Of a stretch of DNA of 64,000 bases, positions 44,397-53,101 are shown piece by piece. Where the stretch lies: the NCBI RefSeq assembly GCF_000374025.1, contig NZ_KB893172.1:554879-618878 (forward strand). Reading direction: 5' to 3'. The notes below the pieces were generated by a model. The model was not told where the DNA came from and made no database searches. It saw only the letters and a program-made list of their open reading frames with translations. The stretch is from Spirosoma panaciterrae DSM 21099. Lineage in GTDB: Bacteria > Bacteroidota > Bacteroidia > Cytophagales > Spirosomataceae. The translations under genes were made by a program, and so were the position numbers. Each line of letters opens with the position of its first letter. Position 1 is the first letter of the stretch.

Positions 44397-45596
44397 TTAC
44401 TCTACTACGTTAATCGTTCGTGTTCCGTCGTACATCTGTACCTGAAGGGTTTCGGCGGGTTGGATATGACTAGCCTGGGTAATGATTCGCCCATTACGAA
44501 GCAGGAGTGCGTAGCCCCGGCGTAATACATTCGATGGGTCGAGGTGGCGTAGAGTAACCGCCTTTTCAGTAAGGTCGGTATGGCGCTCCCGAAAATAAGT
44601 CTGACTCACAAACCGTAACCGTTCGATTTCACGATCCAGATTCTCCCGCGCAGACAGCATGGCATCCTGAACCAGGAGCCGTAGCCGTTCACGAAGTTGC
44701 AGACAGCTTTCTTCAAATTGCCGATTGTGTTCAATCAGGAAAGCAGCCGCTTTGGTTGGTGTTTTTACACTCTGATGGCAGAGCAGATCGGTAATACTCA
44801 CATTGCGCTCATGGCCAATACCAGCCAGAATAGGTATCTCAAACCCAGCTACGGTATGGCCCATTAGATAGGTATCGAACGAACCAAAATCGAGTTGTGA
44901 GCCTCCACCCCGCACCATTACAACGGCATCGTATGGAACCCCACTGAGTCGGATACGTTCTAGTTGCCCACAAATGGCCCGTTCGGCTCCCTGCCCCTGC
45001 ACCTGCGTCAGATACTCATCCACCACAAAGTCGTACCCGAGCATATTCTGAGCCAGTTCGTGCCGGAAGTCCCGCCAGCCGTCTGAATTGGGGGCTGCGA
45101 TCAGGGCTATTCGCTGAATAACGGCTGGGCGTGGCAAAAGCTGGTTAGCGGTGATGTAATGCCCTGCTTCGAGCCAGACCAGATCGGGGTGATTTTTAAC
45201 AAGTGAGTCCAGTACAGCCTGTCGTTCGCGTTCGAGGTTGCCGAGTGTGTACGACGGATCGATTTTCAGAATTTCGAGTCGTAACCCATATACGGGATTG
45301 AACGCAACCGATACCAACAGCAGTAACTGAATATTTCGGGCGAAGGCTACCCCCGTTTCCCGTTCAAAATCACCAATTGTATGGTAATTCCGTCGCCAGA
45401 TGCAGGCCTCCAGTTTTGCCACCGTCTCACGACTCGCGGAGTCACGCTCTACCAGTGTCAGAAAACAATAGCCCCGATCTGGATAATTTTTTATATCGCT
45501 CGTTTCGGCGACTACCCACATGGCTTTCTGACCGAAAGCTTCATCGAGAACAGCTTCGAGCGTGAAGGCCAGATCAGAAAGACGAATGGGAGACAT
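44397..45596 (-). CDS. xseA: Exodeoxyribonuclease VII large subunit
   Basis: 399 residues. The N-terminal OB-fold (IRLSDLAFTLEAVLDEAFG, WVVAETSDIKNYPDRGYCFLTL) is followed by the nuclease core: RIALIAAPNSDGWRDFRHEL, AICGQLERIRLSGVPYDAVVMVRGGGSQLD, and VAGFEIPILAGIGHERNVSITDLLCHQSVKTPTKAAAFL with the family motif GxxHERDxTxxD changed to GHERNVSITD. A coiled coil follows at 270-340, then a short domain with NVLRRGYALLL. It forms Exo VII with XseB. A word-repeat palindrome lies 6 bases upstream of its start codon. Confidence 0.95.
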   Translation of the reverse strand: MSPIRLSDLAFTLEAVLDEAFGQKAMWVVAETSDIKNYPDRGYCFLTLVERDSASRETVAKLEACIWRRNYHTIGDFERETGVAFARNIQLLLLVSVAFNPVYGLRLEILKIDPSYTLGNLERERQAVLDSLVKNHPDLVWLEAGHYITANQLLPRPAVIQRIALIAAPNSDGWRDFRHELAQNMLGYDFVVDEYLTQVQGQGAERAICGQLERIRLSGVPYDAVVMVRGGGSQLDFGSFDTYLMGHTVAGFEIPILAGIGHERNVSITDLLCHQSVKTPTKAAAFLIEHNRQFEESCLQLRERLRLLVQDAMLSARENLDREIERLRFVSQTYFRERHTDLTEKAVTLRHLDPSNVLRRGYALLLRNGRIITQASHIQPAETLQVQMYDGTRTINVVE

Positions 45597-45602
45597 ATAG
45601 AT

Positions 45603-45695
45603 AATGATTGAATGATTGAATAGCGGAATGATCGAATGAATAAAAGGCCTACGCCCGTCGATTCAATCATTCAATCATTCTGTCATTCAATCATT
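45603..45695. repeat. ATTGAATGAT-word palindrome between pheS and xseA
   Basis: Left arm 45603-45641 and right arm 45661-45695. The outer 13 bases pair perfectly; the rest is degenerate, made of AATGATTGAATGA words. Same words and same place as the palindrome at 24101-24189: between a stop and a start on the minus strand. Confidence 0.88.
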
Positions 45696-45699
45696 GCAT

Positions 45700-46758
45700 T
45701 TAAAGTCCTTCAAACTGACGGAGGAAACGAACGTCGTTTTCGGTGTATAGTCGTAAATCGTTTACAACGTATTTTAGCTGGGTGATGCGTTCGATACCCA
45801 TGCCGAAGGCAAAGCCCGTGTATTCTTCGGGATCGATGCCGCAGTTGGCAATTACCTGTGGGTCGACCATGCCCGAACCGGCAATTTCAACCCAGCCTGA
45901 ATGCTTACAGATATTACAGCCCTTGCCTCCGCAGATCTGACACGAAATGTCGATCTCGGCACTCGGCTCGGTAAAAGGAAAGTAGGAGGGCCGGAAGCGA
46001 ATTTGCGTACCTGGCTCGAACATCTCTTTTACGAAGTGGTAAAGTGTATCTTTCAGGTCTTTGAACCCTACATTCCGGTCAATATAAATACCTTCGACCT
46101 GATGAAACATACAGTGCGCCCGGGCCGAAATGGTTTCGTTTCGATAAACCCGTCCGGGCATAATCGACCGGATAGGCTGGAAGGCCGTGCCCGGTTTCTG
46201 TCGCTCCATCAGACGGATTTGTACATTGGAGGTATGGGTTCTTAACAAGACATCGGAGGAAGGGGAGCCATTTTCCGATTTCTCGATAAAGAACGTATCC
46301 TGCATATCGCGGGCAGGGTGATTGTCGGGGAAATTGAGCGCCCCAAAGTTATACCAGTCTGTTTCAATTTCAGGCCCGTCGGCTACGTTGAAGCCAATGC
46401 GCTCAAAAATTTGAATGATGCGTTGCCGAACCAGCGTGAGCGGGTGCTGAGTGCCCGTCAGATTAGGGATCGTTGGTAATGTCAGATCGACCGGAGGGGC
46501 ATTGTTGGCGGCAGACCGCTGCTCATCTATGAGCTGACTGAATGAATCGAAACGTTCCTGAGCCAGATTTTTTAACCCGTTCAATTCCTGACCAACAGCC
46601 CGGCGGTCGGCTTGTGGAACGGTTTTGAGGTGTTCAAACAGTTCGGTTATTACGCCTTTGCGGCTGATAAAACGCATCCGAAACTGCTCTAATTGCTCTG
46701 GTGAGCTAACGATATAGTGATCAATCTCCTGGTATAGGTCTTTTACTTTATCCAGCAT
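45700..46758 (-). CDS. pheS: Phenylalanine--tRNA ligase alpha subunit
   Basis: 352 residues. The N-terminal coiled coil (about 1-90) binds tRNA. The class II catalytic core has NFPDNHPARDMQDTFFI, the motif 2 region GRVYRNETISARAHCMFHQVEG, and motif 3 GSGMVDPQVI, GFAFGMGIERITQLKY. A zinc-like Cys cluster CQICGGKGCNIC lies at about 283-294. It charges tRNA-Phe together with PheT, which is not adjacent here (usual in Bacteroidota). On the minus strand, the promoter at 46787-46794 precedes its start by 28 bases. Confidence 0.97.
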   Translation of the reverse strand: MLDKVKDLYQEIDHYIVSSPEQLEQFRMRFISRKGVITELFEHLKTVPQADRRAVGQELNGLKNLAQERFDSFSQLIDEQRSAANNAPPVDLTLPTIPNLTGTQHPLTLVRQRIIQIFERIGFNVADGPEIETDWYNFGALNFPDNHPARDMQDTFFIEKSENGSPSSDVLLRTHTSNVQIRLMERQKPGTAFQPIRSIMPGRVYRNETISARAHCMFHQVEGIYIDRNVGFKDLKDTLYHFVKEMFEPGTQIRFRPSYFPFTEPSAEIDISCQICGGKGCNICKHSGWVEIAGSGMVDPQVIANCGIDPEEYTGFAFGMGIERITQLKYVVNDLRLYTENDVRFLRQFEGL

Positions 46759-47120
46759 AGGTTACTCATTTAGCCATTCGCTGGTACAAAGGTAGGGAAA
46801 ACAAAGAAGAGCAGCCCAATCTGTCTGCTAAGCTCATGACGGAATCGGTCCGGAACCTGTCAAATTTGGGTGTTACCAAGATGTGAACAGGAGGGAGATT
46901 ATTGATGTTTTGTTGAGTGAATGGTTATATGTGTTGATTGACAATTGGTTATAGAATTATTTTATGAATATACGTTAATTCTAGTAAGTAGGACTGATTC
47001 TTGTACATTGATTCGACAGAGAAGGCAGGTTAACCAGTGGCGCCGATGCGGATATAAAATTGGTAAGTTTCTGAATGTCAGCCTCTATATAACCATTATT
47101 AAACACCCGATCAAACAGCT
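46759..47120. other. Intergenic region between pheS and the first LytTR gene
   Basis: These 362 bases separate divergent genes. A minus-strand -7 element TACCTTTG lies at 46794 to 46787 for pheS; a weak ATTG -33 is 22 bases further. On the plus strand TAAGTTTC at 47063-47070 is a near -7 element for the LytTR gene, without a clear -33. No ORF with family features was found. Confidence 0.5.
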
Positions 47121-47552
47121 ATGAATGCATTCGCTAATGATTCCCTTTTTGACACAGTGTCCAGAGGTTTCCACAATAGTGTGGAAAAAATTGCCGATTC
47201 GAACTGTCTGCAGAAATTACTCATTCCATTTTATGATCGGAAACGCACGGTCTCTACTGACGAAATAGTTAGACTTGAAGGGTGTGGAAACTATACCAAG
47301 TTCTTCCTCAAAGATGGAACTAAAATGTTGGTATCGCGCACATTAAAAGAATACGAAATCATGCTCGAAGGGCAGGCATTTGTTCGGGTCCACAAGTCCT
47401 GTATTGTGAACCTTGGTTTTGTCCGTAAGTTCTTTGTTAAGAAAGAAGGGGAGCTTGAGCTGACAGACGGCCAGCAGGTTAAAATCTCTCGTCGGCGGGC
47501 GCAGATGTTTATGGATCGAATTCGGGATTTTCAGCCCGTCGCTTTAGTTTAA
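47121..47552 (+). CDS. Orphan LytTR DNA-binding protein
   Basis: 143 residues. An N-terminal stretch of 45 residues with no recognised domain is followed by a LytTR DNA-binding domain: VSTDEIVRLEGCGNYTKFFLKDGTKMLVSRTLKEYE, then the FVRVHKSCIVNLGFVRKFF strands and the closing LTDGQQVKISRRR. There is no receiver domain, so it would act as a stand-alone regulator or take input from an unknown partner. The second LytTR protein, 252 bases downstream, shares its layout. In Bacteroidota such orphan LytTR proteins are common. No sensor kinase is next to them. Confidence 0.92.
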   Translation: MNAFANDSLFDTVSRGFHNSVEKIADSNCLQKLLIPFYDRKRTVSTDEIVRLEGCGNYTKFFLKDGTKMLVSRTLKEYEIMLEGQAFVRVHKSCIVNLGFVRKFFVKKEGELELTDGQQVKISRRRAQMFMDRIRDFQPVALV

Positions 47553-47653
47553 GTAGGTAGGTGTGGGATTTCCCGATTGATTATAGGGCAATTCACATAG
47601 TTCCCAACTACGTAGTTTTACGCAATGCTCTGAGTACATTCACTTGAATAATA

Positions 47654-47726
47654 TACGAGAACGTCTCGTAATAGCCTGATTTGCAATTGGTTATGGCTTT
47701 TTGCCGCCCTTGTAGATCAGGCTATT
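47654..47726 (+). repeat. Nested hairpins between the two LytTR genes
   Basis: TACGAGA-ACG-TCTCGTA (47654-47670) adjoins an 11-bp stem 47670-47680 with 47716-47726 (AATAGCCTGAT/ATCAGGCTATT, 35-base loop). The outer stem ends in TTTCTTT and may terminate the first LytTR gene; the small hairpin could be a regulator site. Confidence 0.65.
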
Positions 47727-47728
47727 TC

Positions 47729-47759
47729 TTTCCCGGGCGGGAACCATCAGGTAGTTTTG
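47729..47759 (+). promoter_or_regulatory. Promoter for the second LytTR gene
   Basis: The -7 element TAGTTTTG at 47752-47759 fits TAnnTTTG, with TTTC at 47729-47732 (three of four -33 bases) 19 bases upstream. Confidence 0.6.
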
Positions 47760-47804
47760 CTTCGTCAGTAATCACTTAGAACACGAACCAAAACACTCTC
47801 TATC

Positions 47805-48224
47805 ATGGAAGCTAATTTATTCTCGTCCGTTCAACCGATTCCCGTTGTTCCCCAGTTCCCCGCTTCATACCAGCGTAGTGCACAACGTATCGCGTTGCCT
47901 TATCTGAACCGAACCATTTTTATTTCGGTCGATGATATTTTGTGCCTCCAGGGAGAAGGTAACTATACATTTCTCTATACACGCGATCGCAAGCGGTTCC
48001 TGGTGTCAAAAACACTCAAAGAATTTGAGAAGACTTTAGACGCTTCGATGTTTCTGCGTATCCATAAATCCTATATCGTCAATCTGGCGTATGTGCAACG
48101 GAACATCTTCAATCGGGATCGTCAGGTCCGGCTGGCCGATGGCCGTGAAGTCGCTATTTCTCGTCGGCGCATGAAAGACATTTCGCAGCAACTGGCCCAG
48201 TACTGGCACCGACTGTATAATTAA
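47805..48224 (+). CDS. Orphan LytTR DNA-binding protein (second copy)
   Basis: 139 residues. Same layout as its neighbour: about 40 non-domain residues, then a LytTR domain (ISVDDILCLQGEGNYTFLYTRDRKRFLVSKTLKEFE, FLRIHKSYIVNLAYVQRNIF, LADGREVAISRRRMKDI). The SRRR turn and the HKSxIVNL strand are shared. The two genes are paralogues, likely from tandem duplication, each with its own promoter. The regulon cannot be read from the window. Confidence 0.92.
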   Translation: MEANLFSSVQPIPVVPQFPASYQRSAQRIALPYLNRTIFISVDDILCLQGEGNYTFLYTRDRKRFLVSKTLKEFEKTLDASMFLRIHKSYIVNLAYVQRNIFNRDRQVRLADGREVAISRRRMKDISQQLAQYWHRLYN

Positions 48225-48287
48225 AACATCGACCCTCGTCAATAGGCCATGGTCGACTGAAGACTGTACGTATTTAGTGGGTTAATT

Positions 48288-48343
48288 GAAAAAAACAACC
48301 GTTGCTGCAAACCCAATCGGGCGGACAGCAACGGTTTGTTTTT
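48288..48343 (+). terminator. Bidirectional terminator between LytTR and outer-membrane gene
   Basis: A stem of about 17 bp with one bulge (48291-48307 with 48326-48343), flanked by A-run and T-run. It serves both convergent genes. Confidence 0.85.
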
Positions 48344-48382
48344 ATATCGCTAAAGGCATTACCCTTCAGCATACGATGAGGA

Positions 48383-49054
48383 TTAGATAATTTTAAATGC
48401 GAGGGTGATTTGCCAGGTTTTCATACCCTGACTGAACTGCGATGAGTTGTCTTTTATTTGGGCAATGTCGGTGATGTTACCCTGATAGCGAACGTCGAGC
48501 CCGAAGGAGCCAATATCCAGTCCACCGCCAACCTGGTAGCCGTAATAGGCCTGCGACCAGGCATCATTCAGGGTTCCATTGGTGTATTGCTTAACGGCTT
48601 GTCCGAGTGATTGATTGTCATTCACACGAAAAGAAGCAACGGGACCAGCTACCACCCGAATAGGTCCCCCTTTTATACCTAACAGAACCGGCACATCAAA
48701 CGTTGTTGTCTTCACCGTAACCGTTTCTGTTTGCCCATTCCGGATTACGTCGAATGAACCGGCACGCGTTGAATACAGAAGTTCGGGCTGAATAAAGAGA
48801 TTGCTGCCAATACGAGCGTAAACGCCGAAGGATGTGCCAGTGCGGCTGTCCAGGCTCGCATTCAGGTTGTTGCGAAAGGTTTGGCCATCCACACTTACAC
48901 TAGGCGATCCATTGGCGTTGGTTCCGGTTGATACGAAGTTGCCAAAGCTGAGTTTGGTGAGGTTGACGCCCCCCTTAATGCCGAATTGAAAGCCCTGTGC
49001 AAACACGCAGGCGGGCAGTAGAGTCAGTGAAACGAAAAGCAGGATTTTGTTCAT
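48383..49054 (-). CDS. Outer-membrane beta-barrel protein (PorT-like)
   Basis: 223 residues. A signal peptide (MNKILLFVSLTLLPACVFA, cleavage before QGFQFGI) is followed by an OMP_b-brl_2 style barrel: FGIKGGVNLTKLSFG at the start, FGVYARIGSNLFIQPELLYSTRAGS in the middle, and YYGYQVGGGLDIGSFGLDVRYQGNITD near the end, closing with WQITLAFKII. The C-terminal aromatic/hydrophobic end fits an outer-membrane barrel of eight strands. The role is unknown. It is convergent to the second LytTR gene. Confidence 0.88.
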   Translation of the reverse strand: MNKILLFVSLTLLPACVFAQGFQFGIKGGVNLTKLSFGNFVSTGTNANGSPSVSVDGQTFRNNLNASLDSRTGTSFGVYARIGSNLFIQPELLYSTRAGSFDVIRNGQTETVTVKTTTFDVPVLLGIKGGPIRVVAGPVASFRVNDNQSLGQAVKQYTNGTLNDAWSQAYYGYQVGGGLDIGSFGLDVRYQGNITDIAQIKDNSSQFSQGMKTWQITLAFKII

Positions 49055-49268
49055 AGCTGGTTGTAAAATGATTGTACTGTCTGATTAACGGAAATCGGTT
49101 TATTCCGGTACAAAAGCCAACTAATTTTGAGTGAATGGCGTTGACATTAGTAGGCAGTTATCCCCAAAAATTCCCGGTGCGGGTTGGATAAATTGCTACC
49201 GAAAAGGTTTAATCAGCTTACGTTATCCAACCGCTGAGTAGGCTCTATTGTTTATCGTTATCTCAAAG

Positions 49269-50654
49269 ATGGCCAAGTTAAAAACCACCTATTTCTGTCA
49301 GAGTTGTGGTCTTCAGTCTGCCAAGTGGCTCGGACGTTGCCCGTCCTGTGGTGAATGGAATACGTTTGTTGAAGAACTCGTACAGAAAGACGAACCTGAA
49401 AAAGGCAACTGGCGCAGCCCTTCGTCGGGTCCTGGCAACATTAAAGTAGCTGCTAAACCCAAAGCAATTCACGCCATTAATTATGAAGAGCAACCGCGTG
49501 TACGTACCACCGATATTGAGCTGAATCGGGTATTAGGTGGGGGGATTGTTCCAGGTTCGCTGGTGCTGATTGGGGGCGAGCCAGGTATTGGCAAATCGAC
49601 TCTGTTGCTTCAGATTGCGCTTAGTTTAGCGGGAATGCGCGTGTTGTATGTATCGGGTGAGGAAAGTGAGCAGCAAATAAAAATGCGTGCCGAACGACTC
49701 GACGCCCCTACCAGTGATTGCCATGTGATGTCGGAAACGTCCACGCAGAACATCTTCCGGGTAGTGGAACATTTTGAGCCGGATGTTCTGATCATCGATT
49801 CCATTCAGACGATGCAGTCGTCATTGGTTGAGTCGGGAGCGGGTAGTGTTTCGCAGGTGCGTGAGTGTACGGCCGAGCTGATGAAGTACGCCAAAGAAAG
49901 TGCGGTACCTGTATTTATGATTGGCCATATTACCAAAGAAGGTTCGCTGGCTGGGCCTAAAGTGCTTGAGCACATGGTCGATACAGTCCTGACGTTTGAA
50001 GGGGATCGTCATACCACGTACCGGATTTTGCGAACCACCAAAAACCGCTTTGGCAGCACCGATGAATTGGGGATTTATGAAATGCTGGGTACAGGACTCC
50101 GCCAGGTAACCAATCCGTCCGAAATTCTGATTTCGCAACGGGATGAAGCCTTGAGTGGGGTTACTATCGGCTCAATGCTGGAGGGGAATCGACCATTAAT
50201 GATCGAAACGCAGGCACTGGTGAGTGTGGCAACTTATGGTACTCCTCAGCGCAGTAGTACTGGATTCGATGCCAAACGATTGAATATGCTCCTGGCCGTT
50301 TTGGAGAAACGTGGAGGATTTCGGCTGGGCCAGCAGGATGTATTTTTGAACATTGCGGGTGGGTTGCGCGTCGAAGACCCTGCCATCGATTTAGCCGTTT
50401 GTGCGGCAGTCGTATCCAGCTACGAAGATATTGCCATTCCGCCCTCCGTAGCGTTCGCGGCTGAAGTCGGTCTGGGTGGAGAAGTACGGGCTGTCAGCCG
50501 GATTGAATCCCGCATTGCCGAAGCCGAAAAGCTGGGCTTTAAGAAAATATTCATTTCCAAATACAACATGAAAGGGCTCGACACAAAAGAGTACAAAATC
50601 AGTGTCAAGCCTGTAACTCGTCTGGACGAGGTTTTTCAGGCGGTGTTGTTATAA
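49269..50654 (+). CDS. radA: DNA repair protein RadA (Sms)
   Basis: 461 residues from ATG 49269; the TTG at 49248 adds seven odd residues. Order: zinc finger CQSCG...CPSCG (C4) at the start, RecA-like ATPase with Walker A GGEPGIGKST, the RadA-specific motif KNRFGSTDELG, and a Lon-protease-like domain at the C-terminus (GGLRVEDPAIDLAVCAAVVSS, GLGGEVRAVSRIESRIAEAEKLGF). It helps branch migration and recombination repair. It stands alone, and the 194-base upstream region shows no clear consensus promoter. Confidence 0.97.
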   Translation: MAKLKTTYFCQSCGLQSAKWLGRCPSCGEWNTFVEELVQKDEPEKGNWRSPSSGPGNIKVAAKPKAIHAINYEEQPRVRTTDIELNRVLGGGIVPGSLVLIGGEPGIGKSTLLLQIALSLAGMRVLYVSGEESEQQIKMRAERLDAPTSDCHVMSETSTQNIFRVVEHFEPDVLIIDSIQTMQSSLVESGAGSVSQVRECTAELMKYAKESAVPVFMIGHITKEGSLAGPKVLEHMVDTVLTFEGDRHTTYRILRTTKNRFGSTDELGIYEMLGTGLRQVTNPSEILISQRDEALSGVTIGSMLEGNRPLMIETQALVSVATYGTPQRSSTGFDAKRLNMLLAVLEKRGGFRLGQQDVFLNIAGGLRVEDPAIDLAVCAAVVSSYEDIAIPPSVAFAAEVGLGGEVRAVSRIESRIAEAEKLGFKKIFISKYNMKGLDTKEYKISVKPVTRLDEVFQAVLL

Positions 50655-50801
50655 ATCGGTTCGCCTAGAGATACGTTCATGGCCATTGGGTAAGGTGTTG
50701 CTGAAAATCGACTGAACAAAAATCTGAGACAAACTATTCTTCGTACCTGTAGTTAGTTCTCTAGTAAATTAATCGATCAACTCAACAAATTCGATCACGT
50801 T

Positions 50802-51680
50802 ATGAGCTACATCAAAGCAGGTACGGATTCGTCCGGCAATGACGTTAAACTTTTCTATCAGGATTTAGGCTCTGGCACCCCAGTGGTTTTAATTCATGGG
50901 TGGCCACTAGGCCATGAAATGTGGGATTATCAATTGGCCGAACTACCTGCGCACGGCATACGGGTTGTCACTTATGATCGGCGCGGCTTTGGTAAATCGT
51001 CGCAGCCCTGGGATGGGTATGATTATGATACGATGGCTGATGATCTGAAAGCGGTACTCGATGAATTAGATCTCAAAAATGTGACTTTGGTCGGCTTTTC
51101 GATGGGTGGTGGCGAAGTGGCCCGCTATATGAGTCGGCATGGCGGAGCCCGAGTGGCGAAAGTGGCTTTTGTGAGTGCAGTAACCCCTTATTTGCTCAAA
51201 ACCGATGATAATCCAGATGGGGTAGATCAGAGTGTGTTTGACGAAATTCTGGACGGCCTTCAAAAAGACCGGGCCGATTTCCTGCAAACCTTCGGCAAAC
51301 AGTTTTACGGAGTCAATCTGATTAGTAAACCCGTTAGTCAGGCCCATCTGGACGGCGATTTTGCCAGGGCTTATGTCGCTTCACAGCGGGCTACGGTAGA
51401 ATGTGCGAAGGCATTTGCCATGACCGATTTTCGGGATGATCTGGCTCAGATTCAGGTTCCGGCCCTGGTAATTCATGGGGATTCGGACAAAACGGTCCCC
51501 ATCGAGGCATCAGGTGAACGGACGGCTAATGCACTGCCAACGGCCCAGTATATTGTGTACGATGGGGCGCCACACGGCTTGTTCATGACTGAAAAAGATC
51601 GGTTGAATGACGATTTGGTTTCCTTTATTCTGGAAGGTGTCAACGTTCGGCAAACTGTAGGAACCACAACGGTGTACTAG
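50802..51680 (+). CDS. Alpha/beta hydrolase (chloroperoxidase/esterase-like)
   Basis: 292 residues. A classic alpha/beta-hydrolase fold: oxyanion region VVLIHGWPLGHEMWDYQ, VVTYDRRGFGKSS, nucleophile elbow GFSMGGG (Ser), acid in VIHGDSDKTVP, and His in DGAPHGLF. The order HGWPL plus RRGFGKSS is that of non-haem chloroperoxidase/arylesterase proteins. There is no signal peptide. It acts on a small ester, lactone or peracid, unknown in detail. It is followed by a terminator that overlaps the end of the next, convergent gene. Confidence 0.93.
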   Translation: MSYIKAGTDSSGNDVKLFYQDLGSGTPVVLIHGWPLGHEMWDYQLAELPAHGIRVVTYDRRGFGKSSQPWDGYDYDTMADDLKAVLDELDLKNVTLVGFSMGGGEVARYMSRHGGARVAKVAFVSAVTPYLLKTDDNPDGVDQSVFDEILDGLQKDRADFLQTFGKQFYGVNLISKPVSQAHLDGDFARAYVASQRATVECAKAFAMTDFRDDLAQIQVPALVIHGDSDKTVPIEASGERTANALPTAQYIVYDGAPHGLFMTEKDRLNDDLVSFILEGVNVRQTVGTTTVY

Positions 51681-51708
51681 TTTTCAACCGAATCAGTATA
51701 AATTTCCC

Positions 51709-51745
51709 AAATGGGTGTGTAGATTATGCACCCATTTCTTTTTTT
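51709..51745 (+). terminator. Terminator after the alpha/beta hydrolase gene
   Basis: AAATGGGTG (51709-51717) pairs with CACCCATTT (51729-51737), followed by CTTTTTTT. It overlaps the 3' end of the gene on the other strand. Confidence 0.88.
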
Positions 51746-52080
51746 ATTTCCTCTACGAAAGAGTCAGATACATCCGCTAACTGGGCGATTTCAGCTACTG
51801 AAAAGTTGGTTTGAGTAAGCAGATTTAAAATAATTAGCCGCTTCCCCTGCTTTTTCCCTTCTTCTAATCCTTGCTTTTTTCCTTCTTTTAGCCCTTCACT
51901 TTTGCCTTCTTCTAATCCTTCTTTTTTGCCACTTTCGAGACCGAGCGTAAAGCCCAAACGCTGACCTTTCTGGAAAAATGGATCCTCTTGCTCTTTAAAA
52001 TAGTGTGTAAGCTTCCCCATGAGTTGGAAGGCGATTGGTAGCGAGGTTTCATAGATCCGAAAAGTAACAAAAAAACACAT
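51724..52080 (-). pseudogene. Remnant of an Rpn/PDDEXK_2-family transposase-like nuclease
   Basis: 118 residues. The start (FVTFRIYETSLPIAFQLMGKL) and the tail of Gly/Lys/Glu repeats (ESGKKEGLEEG-KSEGLKEGKKQ-GLEEGKKQGKR) followed by LIILNLLTQTNFSVAEIAQLADVS resemble the C-terminal part of Rpn-like (PD-(D/E)XK) proteins, where such repeats separate the nuclease from a short helical tail. The nuclease core itself is missing, so this is probably a broken copy. The repeat is coded by near-identical 24-base units, apt to slip. It lies 12 bases downstream of the AraC stop. Confidence 0.6.
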
Positions 52081-52092
52081 AATGTATACTAA

Positions 52093-52965
52093 TTATAGGT
52101 CCCGGTAAGTTCTCACATACGACGAAGGCGTTTGGCCGGTGATGAACTTAAACTGTCGGTTGAAATTCGAGAGCGTTCGAAACCCACTCTCGAAACTGAT
52201 CTGGGTTATGTTCAGCTTACCTGCCATGAGTAATTTACAGGCATGACCAATCCGTACCTCCGATACAAATTCGGAAAAGGTTTTATTAGCGCGTGCTTTA
52301 AAATACCGACAGAAGGCTGGGGGAGTCATTCCGGCCAGATCAGAGACGGTGTCCAGACTAATTTCATCCGGGAAATGATCCAGTACATAATCATGGACGA
52401 GCTGCATTCGGTCAGTTTCGGATGGTTTTACAGTGTTGGTGTAGCCTGAGCTTGTCAGGAATCGATAGTCGGTTGCCTGCGACAAGCGGTTGAGCAACGT
52501 CAGCAGATTCAATATCCGCTCAAACCCTACAGCTTGCGTTGCCAGGTTTCGAAGCGCCGTTTCAGCATACGAGTGAGTAGGTCCCGTCCATTCAAGGCCT
52601 TGCCGGGCATGGTTGAGTAGCTGGCGAAGCAGATTCATTTCCTGTTTTTTGAAAAAATCATTTCCCAGAAAATCGTCGGCAAAATAAATCACTATGCCTT
52701 TGGTAATCAGTCCCGGCTGTTTGCTGAAATAGGCCTGATCGCTTCGCCAGAGGTGCGGTAGGTTGGGGCCCAGAAAAACCAGATCGCCAGGGCCAAATGG
52801 TTTAATTGAATCACCTATAAATCGAGTGCCCGTACCCTCCTCGACCAGAAACAACTGGTAATGTGGATGAAAGTGCCAGTTGGGGTCGAAATGGGATTCA
52901 ACCAATTCTTTGACGATGAATGAAGCCGCAACGGGTTCCAGGTCTTTGCGTAAGGGCTGTTTCAT
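52093..52965 (-). CDS. AraC-family regulator with cupin sensor, divergent from sugar operon
   Basis: 290 residues. The N-terminal cupin has HFHPHYQLFLVEEGTG and the GPGDLVFLGPNLPHLW strand. The AraC domain occupies the last 100 residues with two helix-turn-helices: ISLDTVSDLAGMTPPAFCRYFKA and NITQISFESGFRTLSNFNRQFK, TGQTPSSY. The HxHxxYQL pattern suggests sugar or small-acid sensing. It is divergent from the operon 53102-59009, and the gap of 136 bases has a -7 element without -33, so it is the likely activator of that operon (inference). Confidence 0.92.
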   Translation of the reverse strand: MKQPLRKDLEPVAASFIVKELVESHFDPNWHFHPHYQLFLVEEGTGTRFIGDSIKPFGPGDLVFLGPNLPHLWRSDQAYFSKQPGLITKGIVIYFADDFLGNDFFKKQEMNLLRQLLNHARQGLEWTGPTHSYAETALRNLATQAVGFERILNLLTLLNRLSQATDYRFLTSSGYTNTVKPSETDRMQLVHDYVLDHFPDEISLDTVSDLAGMTPPAFCRYFKARANKTFSEFVSEVRIGHACKLLMAGKLNITQISFESGFRTLSNFNRQFKFITGQTPSSYVRTYRDL

Positions 52966-53071
52966 TTCATTGTTCCTTTTTTAACACAAATGTTGCCCAT
53001 TTTTTCTGATCTATGTAAAAATAGAGTCATAATTGGCTAATAAAAGCGGAGATAAACTTTTCGTTACTGAA

Positions 53072-53093
53072 TAAGTTTGTGTAAATTTTTACA
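53072..53093 (+). promoter_or_regulatory. Putative activator-dependent promoter and palindrome
   Basis: The -7 element TAAGTTTG at 53072-53079 fits TAnnTTTG; no -33 TTTG lies 17-22 bases upstream. Directly after is TGTAAATTTTTACA (53080-53093) with 6-base arms TGTAAA/TTTACA; a further TGTAAA is at 53014-53019. These may be binding sites of the divergent AraC protein. The ATG is at 53102. Confidence 0.45.
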
Positions 53094-53101
53094 GACCAAA
53101 T

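Noticed and set aside
46759..47120. Possible small RNA or tRNA in the pheS-LytTR gap
   Set aside because: No cloverleaf or terminator-bounded transcript could be drawn by eye.
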